From Mesobacillus jeotgali (GTDB lineage: Bacteria; Bacillota; Bacilli; Bacillales; Cytobacillaceae), in the NCBI RefSeq assembly GCF_900166585.1, contig NZ_FVZC01000009.1, forward strand, positions 1,747,444 to 1,811,443: DNA of 64,000 nt. Reading direction: 5' to 3'. A model generated the notes under the pieces. That model did no database searches. It saw only the letters and a list, made by a program, of their open reading frames with translations, and had not been told where the DNA came from. Shown piece by piece: positions 1-9,793 of the stretch; position 1 is the first letter of the stretch; the number at the start of each line of letters is the position of its first letter. The translations under genes were made by a program, and so were the position numbers.

Positions 1-664
1 TCGTCAACTGGAGCTCCACTTGTTCAATATGATTGGAATAAATATGGGTATCCCCAAAGGTATGGACGAATTCACCGGCTTCAAGATTGCAGACATGAGC
101 AACCATCATTGTCAGAAGTGCATAGGAGGCAATATTGAATGGGACTCCCAGGAATACATCTGCTGATCTCTGGTATAGCTGGCATGAAAGCTTCCCATCA
201 GCTACGTAAAATTGGAACATACAGTGGCATGGCGGCAAAGCCATGTTTTTGATTTCTGCTACATTCCATGCATTGACGATCATCCTTCTGGAATCCGGAT
301 TGTTTTTTATTGTGTGGATCAACTCGGTAATCTGGTCGACAGTTTCACCATCAGCACCGGTCCAAGAGCGCCATTGATGTCCGTATACTGGCCCTAGTTC
401 ACCATTTTCATCTGCCCATTCATTCCAGATACGCACACCGTTTTCCTGCAAATACTTAACATTCGTATCACCATTCAAAAACCATAGAAGTTCATGGATG
501 ATTGATTTTAGGTGCAGCTTTTTAGTCGTCAGCAGCGGAAACCCATCCTGGAGATTAAAACGCATCTGGTAACCGAACGTACTTACTGTCCCAGTACCGG
601 TACGGTCTTCCTTCTTTACCCCTGTGTCCAAGACATGTTTGCATAATTCTAGATATTGTTTCAT
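1..664 (-). CDS. thyA: Thymidylate synthase, C-terminus cut by window edge
   Basis: Makes dTMP from dUMP with methylene-tetrahydrofolate as carbon donor and reductant. The reading frame is open from an ATG at the right end to the window edge, about 221 codons, so roughly the last 40 residues lie outside. The start [15 protein letters not shown] and the stretch [15 protein letters not shown] match the N-terminus of the family, and the catalytic cysteine lies in [13 protein letters not shown], preceded by [10 protein letters not shown]. There is no large insertion, so it is the short, E. coli/ThyB-like form of about 264 residues. In B. subtilis thyB stands next to ypjQ and ypjP; here ypjP is close, with a protease gene in between. 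Identification is certain; the 3' part cannot be assessed. Confidence 0.95.
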   Translation of the reverse strand, partial: MKQYLELCKHVLDTGVKKEDRTGTGTVSTFGYQMRFNLQDGFPLLTTKKLHLKSIIHELLWFLNGDTNVKYLQENGVRIWNEWADENGELGPVYGHQWRSWTGADGETVDQITELIHTIKNNPDSRRMIVNAWNVAEIKNMALPPCHCMFQFYVADGKLSCQLYQRSADVFLGVPFNIASYALLTMMVAHVCNLEAGEFVHTFGDTHIYSNHIEQVELQLT

Positions 665-805
665 GAATTTCCCTGCCCTTCAAAACGTACGATTTATTCT
701 ATTTATTTTAGCAATTAACAAGAATGATATAAAGAAAATTCCTATATAATGTTTGATGTTTAATAGCTATTTTCCTGCATAAACCCAACAAGATATTTGA
801 AAAAC

Positions 806-1507
806 CTACTTTAGTCCTTCAATATAATGGTAGGTTTGCGGAGCTGCTTCTTTCAAAAGACGCGCTGGAACCCCGCCAATATAGTACATTGCGAAGCTTT
901 CAGCAAAATATTCTTCCGGATAATCCAGGAAATAGGCCCTGCCTGGAAAAAGAAGGCGGCTCTCATGCTTCCAAATCTTAAGGAACCTTTCTTCCTCCCT
1001 GATTCCGTCATAGACATGACGGTCGAGTGAATGTGCGAGTTCATGCAATTCCAGATTGACTGAACCATGCCCCTTCCCCTTTTCACTGCTTCCAATCTTA
1101 ACTAAGACCACCCTTGATCCACCAATTCCCGGAACCTGATCCCATGTCCGTTTCGAAGTATATCCTCGTGGAATGACTCCCTTTAAATGACTTGCCGTAG
1201 GATTGTCAGTAAGGTCCCCTACAAATAATTTGACTTTAATATTTTGATTGATTGCTTTCTTGATCATGGATTCAGGCAAAAGGGTAAGCCGGCCAATAAT
1301 CTTTGCTGCTTCTAATTGATCGAATTCATCCTCCGGAAGGACAACCAAATTTCCTGCCATGTTGGCCGCTTCAGGATCCATTGACTCATAAAGCAATGAT
1401 TGTTTTGGGTATTCATTAAGGGAAACGCCATCCATATTGGCTTTTGAGCTGCCGAGCAGCGTGAAGGAAAGAAAGATAACAACAGATATTAAAAAAACTT
1501 TTCGCAT
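806..1507 (-). CDS. Secreted zinc metalloprotease, anthrax lethal-factor/PPEP-like
   Basis: 233 residues. The N-terminus (MRKVFLISVVIFLSFTLLGS then SKA) is a typical signal peptide, so the protein is probably exported. The C-terminal half contains LELHELAHSLD, an HExxH zinc site, followed about 40 residues later by YPEEYFAESFAMYY, which supplies the downstream glutamate and a tyrosine. This arrangement is that of the ATLF/pro-pro endopeptidase group related to the catalytic lobe of anthrax lethal factor. There are no lethal-factor binding domains, so it is a stand-alone peptidase and its substrate is unknown. The start ATG has AAAGGGGA ahead of it. It stands alone between thyA and ypjP, where B. 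subtilis has ypjQ. Family assignment is firm, function is inference. Confidence 0.8.
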   Translation of the reverse strand: MRKVFLISVVIFLSFTLLGSSKANMDGVSLNEYPKQSLLYESMDPEAANMAGNLVVLPEDEFDQLEAAKIIGRLTLLPESMIKKAINQNIKVKLFVGDLTDNPTASHLKGVIPRGYTSKRTWDQVPGIGGSRVVLVKIGSSEKGKGHGSVNLELHELAHSLDRHVYDGIREEERFLKIWKHESRLLFPGRAYFLDYPEEYFAESFAMYYIGGVPARLLKEAAPQTYHYIEGLK

Positions 1508-1645
1508 GTATTATCCCCTTTCCTGATGTGTATTTACGAGAGAGATAACAAGTGTGGATTAATGAGGGATTTTCTCTTACTAGTCTATTAAAATTATAGC
1601 ATATGGCAGCTTGCCTGCTGTCTGAGAAATTCAGGAAGGATTGGA

Positions 1646-1678
1646 CAAAAAAACTCATCCAATCATGTATGGATGAGC
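1646..1678 (-). terminator. Orphan terminator-like hairpin
   Basis: On the minus strand CTCATCC pairs with GGATGAG and is followed by seven T. The stretch upstream on this strand, between this hairpin and the ypjP terminator, has no gene I can see, so it may end a small RNA or a second readthrough stop for ypjP. Confidence 0.55.
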
Positions 1679-1951
1679 ACTGAACTCGATTTTTGGCCAT
1701 CCAAAAAAGATAACCTAATTTACTGTATGATTGGCTGCTATAGTTAGTTTTTTAAAACAACCTAAGAAAAATAAAAAAAGAACAGACTTGAATCCATTCC
1801 TTAATCACATGAACGATGGCATCTTTTGCTGTTTATTTCCACCAGGTTTCTCTTAATCATATAGTAAAAAACTAAATTTTCAGTTGCCTAATGGTGCAAG
1901 GACGCTACTCAGAAAAGGCCATACTTGATGATCCTCCACTCGCTCTTAGAT

Positions 1952-1976
1952 AGAAAAACCCAGCATCAGCTGGGCC
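1952..1976 (-). terminator. Terminator of ypjP
   Basis: Minus-strand CCCAGC-TGAT-GCTGGG followed by TTTTT, about 65 bases after the ypjP stop. Confidence 0.8.
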
Positions 1977-2039
1977 TGTATTTATAACTATTTGGTTCTA
2001 CTAAATTCAAGTTCGTTTTCAGGCCAAAAAATTAATTTT

Positions 2040-2615
2040 TCAGCTTTTCCATTTAGGAGGAGTGTTTTTTGCCCAGAAAATTTTCCCCAGTTCATAATGG
2101 TTCTGGAAGCCGTCGTGATAGGTATGGTAATGGAAATTAAACCAGTGCCCATCCTTAGGGGGCTGATCTCTCCTTACATGAAAACGGATAATGTCCTTCC
2201 CATTGCCTCCAGTTATATGGAAGATTTTCTCCGACTCCCCGCCTCCTGGCATTTCAGAAATGGTTAGAGTATTCAGCTCTTCTCCGGGGAATTGTATAGC
2301 TACCATCTCAATTGCCTTTTCGATGTTTGGCAAAATGGTCTGTCTGAATTCATCCTCAATTACAGGTCCAATCTTAGAACCGAATTTCTCAAATGACTGG
2401 AATTCAGCTTCCCTCATTGCCCTATTGATAAAATGGTTTCTTACGGCTTCATCATCTAAATGATCCTCGAAAGAATCAATGAAAGATGTTTCTGCTGATG
2501 CAGATTTTTCGGATCTTTCAGCTGTCAGGAACCCATTCGCCTGGGCAGGAGATACCATCCCAAAGGTAAAAATGGATATCATTACGACGAGCGATTTGCG
2601 GAGCCATACTGGCAT
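2040..2615 (-). CDS. ypjP: YpjP-like exported/anchored protein
   Basis: 191 residues from the chosen ATG (MPVWLRKSLVVMISIFTFGM). This start has AAGGATGTG upstream; an in-frame ATG eight codons earlier lacks one. The N-terminus is a signal peptide or signal anchor ending near AQANG. The rest is soluble, with a central acidic helical part and a C-terminal region rich in His, Trp and Phe (HWFNFHYHTYHDGF) that is characteristic of YpjP. Its position near thyA and before ypiP/brxA/ilvD matches B. subtilis ypjP. The biochemical function is unknown. Confidence 0.75.
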   Translation of the reverse strand: MPVWLRKSLVVMISIFTFGMVSPAQANGFLTAERSEKSASAETSFIDSFEDHLDDEAVRNHFINRAMREAEFQSFEKFGSKIGPVIEDEFRQTILPNIEKAIEMVAIQFPGEELNTLTISEMPGGGESEKIFHITGGNGKDIIRFHVRRDQPPKDGHWFNFHYHTYHDGFQNHYELGKIFWAKNTPPKWKS

Positions 2616-2854
2616 CTTGATCACATCCTTAGTACACACGGGGATTTATTAACTGTTAAAATAGAAATCTTTTATCATCATTTAAACAGGTGTAAAAATA
2701 GCCTGTCCTGTTAAAAATAAAATCAGGAGTTTGTTTAATATTATTATAACTTGTTTATACGAAAAAGTGGGCAAAGGGTTTCATTTTTTTCAAAAATGGT
2801 TATAAGGAAATATTATAGGCTTCATTAGTGAAGTATAAAGGGAGGTCAAAAAGT

Positions 2855-2926
2855 ATGGAGTGGATCACGGTCGCTGTTAGTTTATTTATGTTAGCTTATT
2901 TTGTTTTTCTGGCCATTGCAGATTGA
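2855..2926 (+). CDS. 23-residue single-span membrane peptide
   Basis: MEWITVAVSLFMLAYFVFLA then IAD. A strong GGGAGGT ribosome binding site lies 8 bases before the ATG, and a terminator hairpin with a T-run follows about 85 bases after the stop, so the gene forms a complete small transcription unit. The peptide is almost entirely one hydrophobic helix with an acidic residue at each end. It resembles small membrane subunits such as KdpF only in general character. No function can be assigned. Confidence 0.6.
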   Translation: MEWITVAVSLFMLAYFVFLAIAD

Positions 2927-3010
2927 GCCGGCTGTTTATGTGGACGGACAGTAGATTTTATTGTCCGCCACTCAAGATATATATGCTGTGTTTCTTGTTA
3001 CATACTCCGG

Positions 3011-3035
3011 AATGAGGCTTTGCCTCATTCTTTTT
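3011..3035 (+). terminator. Terminator of the 23-residue peptide gene
   Basis: AATGAGGC-TTT-GCCTCATT followed by CTTTTT on the plus strand; it overlaps the last codons of convergent ypiP. Confidence 0.75.
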
Positions 3036-3915
3036 CTATGACCCCAAAGTGGAATTTTGCAGATTTTCTGACAATCACACTAAAACCAAACTCTTCAAAT
3101 CGTCTGCTCCTGAAATGGTCTTTTAGCACTACCCGTTCCCTTGAAATACGCTTTGCGTGTGCCACCATTTCATGGGAGAGGCCCTCATAGACAGCAAATT
3201 TCGTTAAGCTCCTGATTCCATCTGATTCCAGGATCGATTCATCAAACATTGGATCAAAGTAGACACAATCAACACTGCTATCTGGCAGTTCCTTTAATAT
3301 ATCCAGTGAATAACCCTCAATCACTTCTATGTTTTTCATGGCCCTGTTAATCAGTTCGTTTCCTGAATCCCATGTTCTCAATCCCGCCTTCACTAAATAG
3401 GAGAGTTCCTTCCTGGCTTCTATTCCTGTAACAGCTCCTTCATCACTAACAACAAAACTAGCCACAACGCTATCCGAACCAAGCCCCAATGAACAATCAA
3501 GGAAGCTTTTCCCCTTACGTAATTGGGCTGCATCTATAAGGGGATCTCTTTCCAATTTCATAAGTCTCTTGATGCGGAACATCGCAGAATTGGGGTGAAA
3601 GAAGAAGGGCTCTGATTCTCCTAAAGGAAAAAGCTCCAGCCTCTCTTTTCCCACTACAAGGCAATCATCCTTCACCAGTTCCTGAATCTTTGAAACTGAC
3701 CTTTTTTTTCTCGGGATAAATTCTGTTTTAAGCTCCAGCGCAATCAATTTTGCTTGAGCAGTCATATGTTCATCTGTCCTCCCCGCCGTTGTCACAAACA
3801 CATCAAACACCTCCTTCTTCGACAAAAGAAAAAGGACGTCATTGACATCCCTTTTCCTGGCCTTATGAACAAATCTGTTATTCCATGGGCGGAGTCTTTT
3901 TAAGAAAGATTGCAC
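3025..3915 (-). CDS. ypiP: Class I SAM-dependent methyltransferase, YpiP/RsmJ-like
   Basis: 296 residues starting at a GTG. The C-terminal two thirds is a Rossmann methyltransferase: FLDCSLGLGSDSVVASFV is the SAM-binding loop, VTGIEARKEL the acidic second motif and DCVYFDPMFDES the DPxF/Y active-site motif of N-methylating or RsmJ-type enzymes. The N-terminal third (about 1-120) is an accessory part ending with FFFHPNSAMFRIKRL, which in RsmJ-like proteins precedes the fold. Position before brxA matches B. subtilis ypiP. The substrate is probably RNA, but that rests on family resemblance. Confidence 0.75.
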   Translation of the reverse strand: MQSFLKRLRPWNNRFVHKARKRDVNDVLFLLSKKEVFDVFVTTAGRTDEHMTAQAKLIALELKTEFIPRKKRSVSKIQELVKDDCLVVGKERLELFPLGESEPFFFHPNSAMFRIKRLMKLERDPLIDAAQLRKGKSFLDCSLGLGSDSVVASFVVSDEGAVTGIEARKELSYLVKAGLRTWDSGNELINRAMKNIEVIEGYSLDILKELPDSSVDCVYFDPMFDESILESDGIRSLTKFAVYEGLSHEMVAHAKRISRERVVLKDHFRSRRFEEFGFSVIVRKSAKFHFGVIEKE

Positions 3916-3954
3916 GAAGCCTTAATGAATCATTAAACCAAGATAGCAGCTAGT

Positions 3955-4389
3955 TTAACAATTAGCTTCAAACGCAGATGTTAGATTATCCATGATAGCT
4001 TCCATTGGCTGGCCCTCAATATCATGGCGCGGAATGAAGTGAACGACCTCTTTGCCCTTCAACAATGCCATTGATGGTGAAGATGGTTCAAGGCCTGTGA
4101 AGTACTCACGCATTTTAGCAGTCGCTTCTTTATCCTGGCCCGCAAAAACAGTGACTAGATGATCTGGTTTCTTCTCGCTTCTTAAAAGTGCCTGGGTAGC
4201 TGATGGGCGGGCAAGACCTGCTGCACAGCCACACACAGAGTTAACGACAACCAAAGTGGTACCTTCGACGTTTTCCATGAATTCTGTTACATCATCTGCG
4301 GTAAGCAATTCTTTAAAATCTGCACGAGTAAGCTCCTCACGCATCGGTTTTACCATTTGTCTCATATATTCTTCATATGCCATTGACAT
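3955..4389 (-). CDS. brxA: Bacilliredoxin BrxA (YphP)
   Basis: 144 residues. BrxA removes bacillithiol from S-bacillithiolated proteins in the cytosol. The active site is the CGC motif in VVNSVCGCAAGLARPS, diagnostic of the DUF1094/bacilliredoxin family. I start it at ATG-TCA-ATG with GGGAGG seven bases ahead; the open frame runs 31 codons further but has no binding site there and reaches into ilvD. It lies 79 bases after ilvD in the same direction, as in B. subtilis, so co-transcription is likely. The DHAD encoded by ilvD is an Fe-S enzyme, and BrxA has been linked to oxidative protection of such enzymes, which fits the pairing. Confidence 0.9.
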   Translation of the reverse strand: MSMAYEEYMRQMVKPMREELTRADFKELLTADDVTEFMENVEGTTLVVVNSVCGCAAGLARPSATQALLRSEKKPDHLVTVFAGQDKEATAKMREYFTGLEPSSPSMALLKGKEVVHFIPRHDIEGQPMEAIMDNLTSAFEANC

Positions 4390-4468
4390 AAATATTCCCT
4401 CCCAAACATTGGTTTGCAGTGTTAGCATACTATATTTTTTATGCGAAACGCAATAAAAGAACGTCAAG

Positions 4469-6187
4469 TCAGGAATGAACATGAACAGTCTCTTGAACTG
4501 TTTCTCCTTCGAACAGATCGGTTACTGCCCCTTTTGAGGAACAGGACACAAGTCTTGCATACTTAGCCAGCGTTCCCCTCGATGGCAGTGCAGGCGGAGC
4601 CCACTTTAATTTGCGGGTGGCAAGTTCTTCTTGACTAAGCGCCACAGACAATAGTTTTTGTTCACTATCAATCGTGATCAAATCTCCATTCTGTATCAAT
4701 GCAATCGGGCCGCCAACCTGGGCCTCAGGAGCAATATGGCCAATAACCAGTCCATGGCTTCCTCCAGAAAATCTGCCATCTGTAAGCAATGCAACACTCT
4801 CTCCGAGACCTTTTCCAACGAGAATCGCCGATAACGAAAGCATTTCGGGCATTCCAGGACCGCCTTTTGGCCCTTCATAACGTATTACCAGTACATCTCC
4901 ATCGACTATTTCATCTGCCATTACTGCCTTTGATGCTGACTCTTCATCATCATACACCTTTGCAGGGCCCGACATACTTTTCACTTTCAGGCCTGATACC
5001 TTTGCTACAGCGCCGTCTGGTGCAAGATTTCCTTTTAAGACAACAAGCGGCCCATTTTTCCTGAAAGGCTGTTCTACTGGCCTGATCACTTTTTGGCCAG
5101 GCTTTAAGTCTGGGAATTCTTTTAGATTCTCTGCAATTGTTTTGCCAGTAACCGTGAGACAGTCACCGTTCAGCATACCTTCTTTCAAAAGCATTTTCAT
5201 GACCGCTGGAACTCCGCCTGCTTCGAAAAGATCCTGCATGACATATTTACCGCTTGGCTTCAAATCTGCAAGGTGGGGGACTCTTTCCTGGACTTTATTA
5301 AAATCTTCCAGCGTCAATTCCACTTCAGCAGCATTGGCTATTGCCATCAAATGAAGGATCGCATTCGTGGATCCGCCAAGAGCCATTACTACAGTAATAG
5401 CGTTCTCAAAAGCATCCTTCGTTAAAATCTGCCTTGGACGAATATCCTTTTCTAGCAGCTGATAAACTACTTCACCAGCTTTATAGCAATCATCCTGCTT
5501 CTCTTTTGTTTCAGCTGGATGGGATGAACTTCCAGGGAGACTCATTCCCAGGGCCTCGATTGCGCTGGCCATTGTATTGGCGGTGTACATGCCTCCACAA
5601 GAACCAGAACCTGGACATGCATGACACTCGATTTTGTGCAGTTGTCCATCTCCTATAGCTCCCTTGTTATATTGGCCGACACCCTCGAACGCAGACACAA
5701 TGTCAATGTCCTTACCATCCAGCTTTCCTGGTTTAATCGTACCTCCATAAACAAAAACAGCTGGTAGATCCATTCTTGCGATTGCCATCATACAGCCAGG
5801 CATATTTTTATCACAGCCGCCAATTGCAACGAACCCATCAAGACTTTCCCCCTGGACTACTGTTTCAATGGAGTCAGCGATCAAATCGCGGCTTGGGAGC
5901 GAATACCGCATTCCTTCCGTTCCCATTGAGATACCATCTGATACAGTGATAGTGTTGAAGATCAACGGTGCACCACCTGCTGCCCTTGCACCCTCTTTGG
6001 CTTTTAGGGCTAGCTTATCAATATGTATATTACAAGGCGTTACCTCACTCCAAGTACTGGCGATCCCGATCATCGGCTTTTTAAAATCATCATCATTAAA
6101 TCCAACTGCACGCAGCATCGCCCTGTTTGGCGCCTTCCTGGCATCATCGCTGAAAACATGGCTTTTAATTCTTAAATCTTTATCCAC
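4469..6187 (-). CDS. ilvD: Dihydroxy-acid dehydratase
   Basis: 572 residues, cytosolic Fe-S enzyme that dehydrates dihydroxy-isovalerate and dihydroxy-methylvalerate in valine, leucine and isoleucine synthesis. Cluster cysteines are visible in [14 protein letters not shown] and [19 protein letters not shown], and the magnesium/substrate loops in [14 protein letters not shown] and [15 protein letters not shown]. Start is a GTG with GGGAGGGA upstream. It heads a probable ilvD-brxA unit and is not in an ilv operon. I saw no T-box or other leader upstream: the gap to ypgR is only about 160 bases and holds a ypgR terminator. Confidence 0.97.
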   Translation of the reverse strand: MDKDLRIKSHVFSDDARKAPNRAMLRAVGFNDDDFKKPMIGIASTWSEVTPCNIHIDKLALKAKEGARAAGGAPLIFNTITVSDGISMGTEGMRYSLPSRDLIADSIETVVQGESLDGFVAIGGCDKNMPGCMMAIARMDLPAVFVYGGTIKPGKLDGKDIDIVSAFEGVGQYNKGAIGDGQLHKIECHACPGSGSCGGMYTANTMASAIEALGMSLPGSSSHPAETKEKQDDCYKAGEVVYQLLEKDIRPRQILTKDAFENAITVVMALGGSTNAILHLMAIANAAEVELTLEDFNKVQERVPHLADLKPSGKYVMQDLFEAGGVPAVMKMLLKEGMLNGDCLTVTGKTIAENLKEFPDLKPGQKVIRPVEQPFRKNGPLVVLKGNLAPDGAVAKVSGLKVKSMSGPAKVYDDEESASKAVMADEIVDGDVLVIRYEGPKGGPGMPEMLSLSAILVGKGLGESVALLTDGRFSGGSHGLVIGHIAPEAQVGGPIALIQNGDLITIDSEQKLLSVALSQEELATRKLKWAPPALPSRGTLAKYARLVSCSSKGAVTDLFEGETVQETVHVHS

Positions 6188-6298
6188 AGACTGTCCCTCC
6201 CGATTTTTTATTCACTACCTTACTCCTTTTCATTATGAATTGCAATAATTATCTAAATATTTTAATTATTAAATATTTGTAAGCGGATTCAATGAATG

Positions 6299-6343
6299 GA
6301 AAAAGACACACGGGAAAATTATAATCTTTCCGTGTGTCTTATC
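6299..6343 (-). terminator. Terminator of ypgR
   Basis: Minus-strand AAGACACACGG pairs with CCGTGTGTCTT across an AT-rich loop, followed by TTT. Confidence 0.75.
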
Positions 6344-6349
6344 TTTGAA

Positions 6350-7480
6350 TTATTGTTTTCTTGCTTCCGTCATCTGTTTCCAGACTGAACCTTTTGCTTC
6401 TTCTCCATGTTCGATTCGTGCTATTGCCAATTTCACCTGCATGCTTACTTCAAACTCAGGGTCATCTTCTGCGTCCTTTAGTGATGTCAATGCCCTCTCA
6501 TCTCCAACTTCGTAAAGAAACATGGCAGCCCGCCAGCGAACAAGCTTGCTTGGATCTTTAAGTGCCTCTATCATTTTACCCATTGCTTCATGGAAACCAA
6601 GATCGGACAAACAGTCTCCTGCCGTCCTTCGAACCGTAACGGTTTTATCATCAAGGGCCTTATACAATAATGGCAGTACCTTTTTATCCTCAATCATTCC
6701 TAAATATACGGTGGCCAGACGTCGTAATGATGCTTTCTCATCGTGTAACGCTTTTTCGAGGACAGGCAAATCAGCTATTGTTGGATCTTCCATTTGTTCA
6801 AGCAGGTGATATCTCACCCTCCAATCGGAGTCGTCCAAGTCAGCTTCAGTTATCCGGATTTTTTTCTTCGCCGCCTTGATCTGCGTTTCCTGTCCTGGGT
6901 TTTTCGCCAGCTTGACCAGCTCCTCGAGCCTTTCAGGAGGATAAGCTGCCAAAAGCTCTTCAACAACATCATTACCCACCTGCTCAAATTCTCCATAGCG
7001 GACACCAAGTTCTTTCCATCTGCGGACCATTACCACATTATCATCTGGAGTCTGAACCTCTTTAACTTTTTCAACAAATGATTCTGGCAAACCGAAACGT
7101 TTCTCTTCTGTGCCGTCCGTCAGTTTTACTTGCATAGGAATTCCCTTGTAAATTTGCACAAGGACTTTAATCTCCCCAAAATGCTCATTGATATCTGGCT
7201 TACCATCGCCAGCTTCTTCCGCTTCTTCTCCAAATGCCTTCCTTACTTCAGGAAGAATTATTTTCCAGTCATACTTGGCATTTCTTTCAACGGCCAGAAA
7301 ATCGGCAACATGATAGACTCCCTTTACCCCTTCAATATCCAGTATGTTCAAAACGACCTCAGGCGCCCCGGCAGCTGAGTCCTTCTTAAAGTTATTGCTT
7401 TTGCCCATTGGCAATTCTTCATCCAAATTGATTTTCATAGTATTCGGGCTCGGTGTTGGTTCAATAGAAACAATTCTCAT
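6350..7480 (-). CDS. ypgR: YpgR: Nfu-N domain plus HEAT repeats
   Basis: 376 residues. The first ~90 residues (MRIVSIEPTPSPNTMKINLD, VKGVYHVADFLAVERN) form an Nfu/NifU N-terminal-type domain as found in Fe-S scaffold proteins, but without the CxxC scaffold domain. The C-terminal ~170 residues are HEAT-like repeats (DWRVRYHLLEQME, KASLRRLATVYLGMIEDKKV, TVTVRRTAGDCLSDLG, KLVRWRAAMFLYEVGDERAL). Such architecture suggests a scaffold or adaptor that binds a client protein. In B. subtilis it is YpgR, annotated only as a conserved or virulence-factor-like protein; place next to the Fe-S enzyme gene ilvD is suggestive. ATG start with AAGGGGTGG upstream. Confidence 0.8.
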   Translation of the reverse strand: MRIVSIEPTPSPNTMKINLDEELPMGKSNNFKKDSAAGAPEVVLNILDIEGVKGVYHVADFLAVERNAKYDWKIILPEVRKAFGEEAEEAGDGKPDINEHFGEIKVLVQIYKGIPMQVKLTDGTEEKRFGLPESFVEKVKEVQTPDDNVVMVRRWKELGVRYGEFEQVGNDVVEELLAAYPPERLEELVKLAKNPGQETQIKAAKKKIRITEADLDDSDWRVRYHLLEQMEDPTIADLPVLEKALHDEKASLRRLATVYLGMIEDKKVLPLLYKALDDKTVTVRRTAGDCLSDLGFHEAMGKMIEALKDPSKLVRWRAAMFLYEVGDERALTSLKDAEDDPEFEVSMQVKLAIARIEHGEEAKGSVWKQMTEARKQ

Positions 7481-7912
7481 ATTCCCACCCCTTTTTAAAT
7501 TTTCAGGAATGAGGCCATTTTAACATAACAGCAGTTCAATCGCATGTACGAGCCCCCATGGGTCTTGACAGCTTTCGTATCTGCTCATCCCACCCTGGCA
7601 TAATTACTGCGGATTCTTGACAGATTTCCTGCTTCCCCATCCTGACCTTCGGATTCTTGACAGATTTCCGGCCTCCCCATCCTGACCTGCGGATTCTTGA
7701 CAGCTTTCCGGCCTCCCCATCCTAACCTGTCATAATAACTGCAGATTCTTGACAGCGTTCTGGCCTACCTATCCTAACCTGTCATAAAAACAACAAGGTT
7801 CTTGTATGAATATCTTGTCATTGTGCTATTTTCTTTATATTTAATATCCTTCATGCACAAATAAATATGGGGGTGCATGGGAAAAGCAACAAAAGGGCCT
7901 GGAATCCAGACC
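7481..7912. other. Gene-free gap holding a repeat array
   Basis: About 430 bases between ypgR and yfmR with no coding frame of merit. Its centre is the 40/53-bp repeat array listed separately, and its right end carries the yfmR terminator. Confidence 0.7.
7556..7795. repeat. Intergenic tandem repeat, 40- and 53-bp units
   Basis: Five units begin with TTCTTGACAG or TCTTGACAG and run through CCCATCCT(G/A)ACCT. Starts near 7611, 7651 and 7691 are exactly 40 bases apart; the steps 7558 to 7611 and 7691 to 7744 are 53 because those units carry an extra CATAAT(A/T)ACTGC. Units differ by a few substitutions, so the array is old enough to have diverged. Confidence 0.85.
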
Positions 7913-7915
7913 CTA
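7893..7915 (-). terminator. Terminator of yfmR
   Basis: Minus-strand GGGTCTGGATTCCAGGCCC followed by TTTT; it begins within the final codons of yfmR. Confidence 0.7.
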
Positions 7916-9793
7916 TTCGTCGGCGAGCTCGGATAGATAGCTCCATCTTTCAATTAAGTACTCTAGCTGCTGATTCAACTCTTCCTCTTCTTTCACTAAT
8001 GACTGGCCTTTTTCGAAATCGCTTCCGATATTGGCCATTTCTGCCTGTACTTTCTCAAGGCGGGCTTCAGTAGCAGCAATCTTACCGTCAATTTCAGCCC
8101 ATTCTTTTTGTTCCTTGAAGCTCAATTTCTTTTTCTTCGGCTTTTCTGTCTGCTCTACCTTTTCTTTCTTCGGCATGGGAGGAATAGAATCTGCCTTCGG
8201 GCGTTTTTCAAGGTATTCGGTGTAATTGCCATAATAAAGGTCGGTTTTGCCATTGCCTTCCAATACAAGCAACAGATCAACAACCTTATCAAGGAAGTAA
8301 CGGTCATGAGATACGGTGATGACTACTCCAGGGAAGTCCTCTAAATAGTCTTCCAGTACGGTTAATGTCTGCGTATCGAGATCATTTGTCGGCTCATCCA
8401 GCAAGAGCACATTCGGTTCTTCCATCAACAGCTTTAACAGATAAAGCCTGCGTTTCTCTCCTCCAGAAAGTTTCCTGATTGGTGTTCCGTGTGCATATGG
8501 CGGAAAGAGGAAGCGCTCAAGCATTTGCGCTGCTGAAATGGTTTTTCCATCTGTTGTATGGACAATTTCTGCAGTTTCCTTTAGGTATTCAATCACCCTC
8601 TTGTTCTCATCCATATCCTCATTTTCCTGTGTATAGTAAGCGATTCTTACAGTCTGGCCTGTGATGATTTCACCGGAATCCAGATGTATTCTTCCTGCCA
8701 GGATATTCAATAAAGTGGATTTACCTGTCCCATTGCGCCCAATAATCCCCAGCCTGTCACCAGGCTTTACAAGAAGGTTAAATTGATCAAGTATGACCTT
8801 ATCCTCGTATTGTTTGGTTGCATCCTTCAGTTCAAGCACCTGTTTGCCAAGCCTGCTTCCGCTCAGCGAGATGTCGAGTTTATCAGAGGACTTCAAATTG
8901 GACACTTCTTCATCCAGTTTATCGAAACGCTGAATCCTTGCCTTCTGCTTTGTGGTCCTGGCCTTTGCCCCACGCCTGATCCATTCAAGTTCCTGCCTGA
9001 AGAGGTTCTGCTTCTTTTCGAGTGTTGCGGCTTCATTTTCCTCCCGGCTTGCTTTTGCTTCTAGGAAACTCGCATAGTTCCCTTTATAGCTGTAGAGGTT
9101 ACCCCCATCGAGTTCAAACATCCGGTTCGTCACTCTGTCAAGAAAGTATCGATCGTGAGTGACAAGTAAAAGTGATCCCGAATATCGAGATAAATAGTCT
9201 TCCAGCCATTTGACCGTTTCATAATCCAGATGGTTGGTAGGCTCATCAAGAATCAGCAAATCAGGAGATTCAATCAGCACCTGGGCGAGTGCGACACGTT
9301 TCTTCTGTCCGCCGGAAAGCTCTACCACTTTTTTGGTAAAATCCGATATTCCAAGCTGCATCAGAATCGATTTTGCGGCAGTGTTGGCATCCCAGCCATC
9401 AGAACTGTCCATTCTTCGCTGCAACTCATAGAATCTTTCTTGAATTCCTGCATCATCTGGTCTTAAGCTCATTTCCGATAATACCAGTTCATAATCACGC
9501 ATCAGCTTGAGGATCGGAGCCTCTCCGCTGAATACCTGATCAAGGACGGTTTTCTCGGGTTCCATTTCAGGCTGCTGGGATAAAAACGAGATTTTATAGT
9601 CTTTCGCAAAGATTAACTCCCCAGAATCAGGCTGGTCGATCCCCGCAACTATTTTCAGCAGAGAGGATTTCCCAGTTCCGTTTACACCGATCAATCCGAC
9701 TCTTTCGCGCTCACCTATCGTAAATGAAATCCCATTGAATAGTTCTTTTTCTCCGTATGTCTTCGTCACGTTTTCAATCGTGATCATTTTCAT
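7913..9793 (-). CDS. yfmR: ABC-F ATPase, YfmR/Uup type
   Basis: 626 residues with two ABC cassettes and no membrane segment: Walker [13 protein letters not shown] and [12 protein letters not shown], signatures LSGGQKKR and LSGGEKRR, Walker [13 protein letters not shown] and [12 protein letters not shown]. The linker between cassettes and the C-terminal basic coiled coil (from about residue 545, [13 protein letters not shown] onward) are the marks of the Uup subgroup, to which B. subtilis YfmR (629 residues) belongs. ABC-F proteins bind the ribosome; YfmR is reported to help translation of difficult sequences in parallel with EF-P. The start overlaps the ypgQ stop by four bases (ATGA), so the two are translationally coupled. 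Confidence 0.88.
   Translation of the reverse strand: MKMITIENVTKTYGEKELFNGISFTIGERERVGLIGVNGTGKSSLLKIVAGIDQPDSGELIFAKDYKISFLSQQPEMEPEKTVLDQVFSGEAPILKLMRDYELVLSEMSLRPDDAGIQERFYELQRRMDSSDGWDANTAAKSILMQLGISDFTKKVVELSGGQKKRVALAQVLIESPDLLILDEPTNHLDYETVKWLEDYLSRYSGSLLLVTHDRYFLDRVTNRMFELDGGNLYSYKGNYASFLEAKASREENEAATLEKKQNLFRQELEWIRRGAKARTTKQKARIQRFDKLDEEVSNLKSSDKLDISLSGSRLGKQVLELKDATKQYEDKVILDQFNLLVKPGDRLGIIGRNGTGKSTLLNILAGRIHLDSGEIITGQTVRIAYYTQENEDMDENKRVIEYLKETAEIVHTTDGKTISAAQMLERFLFPPYAHGTPIRKLSGGEKRRLYLLKLLMEEPNVLLLDEPTNDLDTQTLTVLEDYLEDFPGVVITVSHDRYFLDKVVDLLLVLEGNGKTDLYYGNYTEYLEKRPKADSIPPMPKKEKVEQTEKPKKKKLSFKEQKEWAEIDGKIAATEARLEKVQAEMANIGSDFEKGQSLVKEEEELNQQLEYLIERWSYLSELADE

Larger units (their letters stand above)
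1508..2039. other. Gene-free gap between the protease gene and ypjP
   Basis: No convincing coding region. It holds two minus-strand terminator-like hairpins, one near 1952-1976 that fits ypjP and one near 1646-1678 with no obvious gene ahead of it. A 94-codon open frame starting near 1700 overlaps the protease start and has no ribosome binding site. Confidence 0.6.

Noticed and set aside
1416..1700. 94-codon minus-strand frame ahead of the protease
   Set aside because: Overlaps the protease start out of frame, has no binding site, and contains a terminator hairpin.
6188..6349. T-box or other leader ahead of ilvD
   Set aside because: No T-box core; the gap is short and holds the ypgR terminator.
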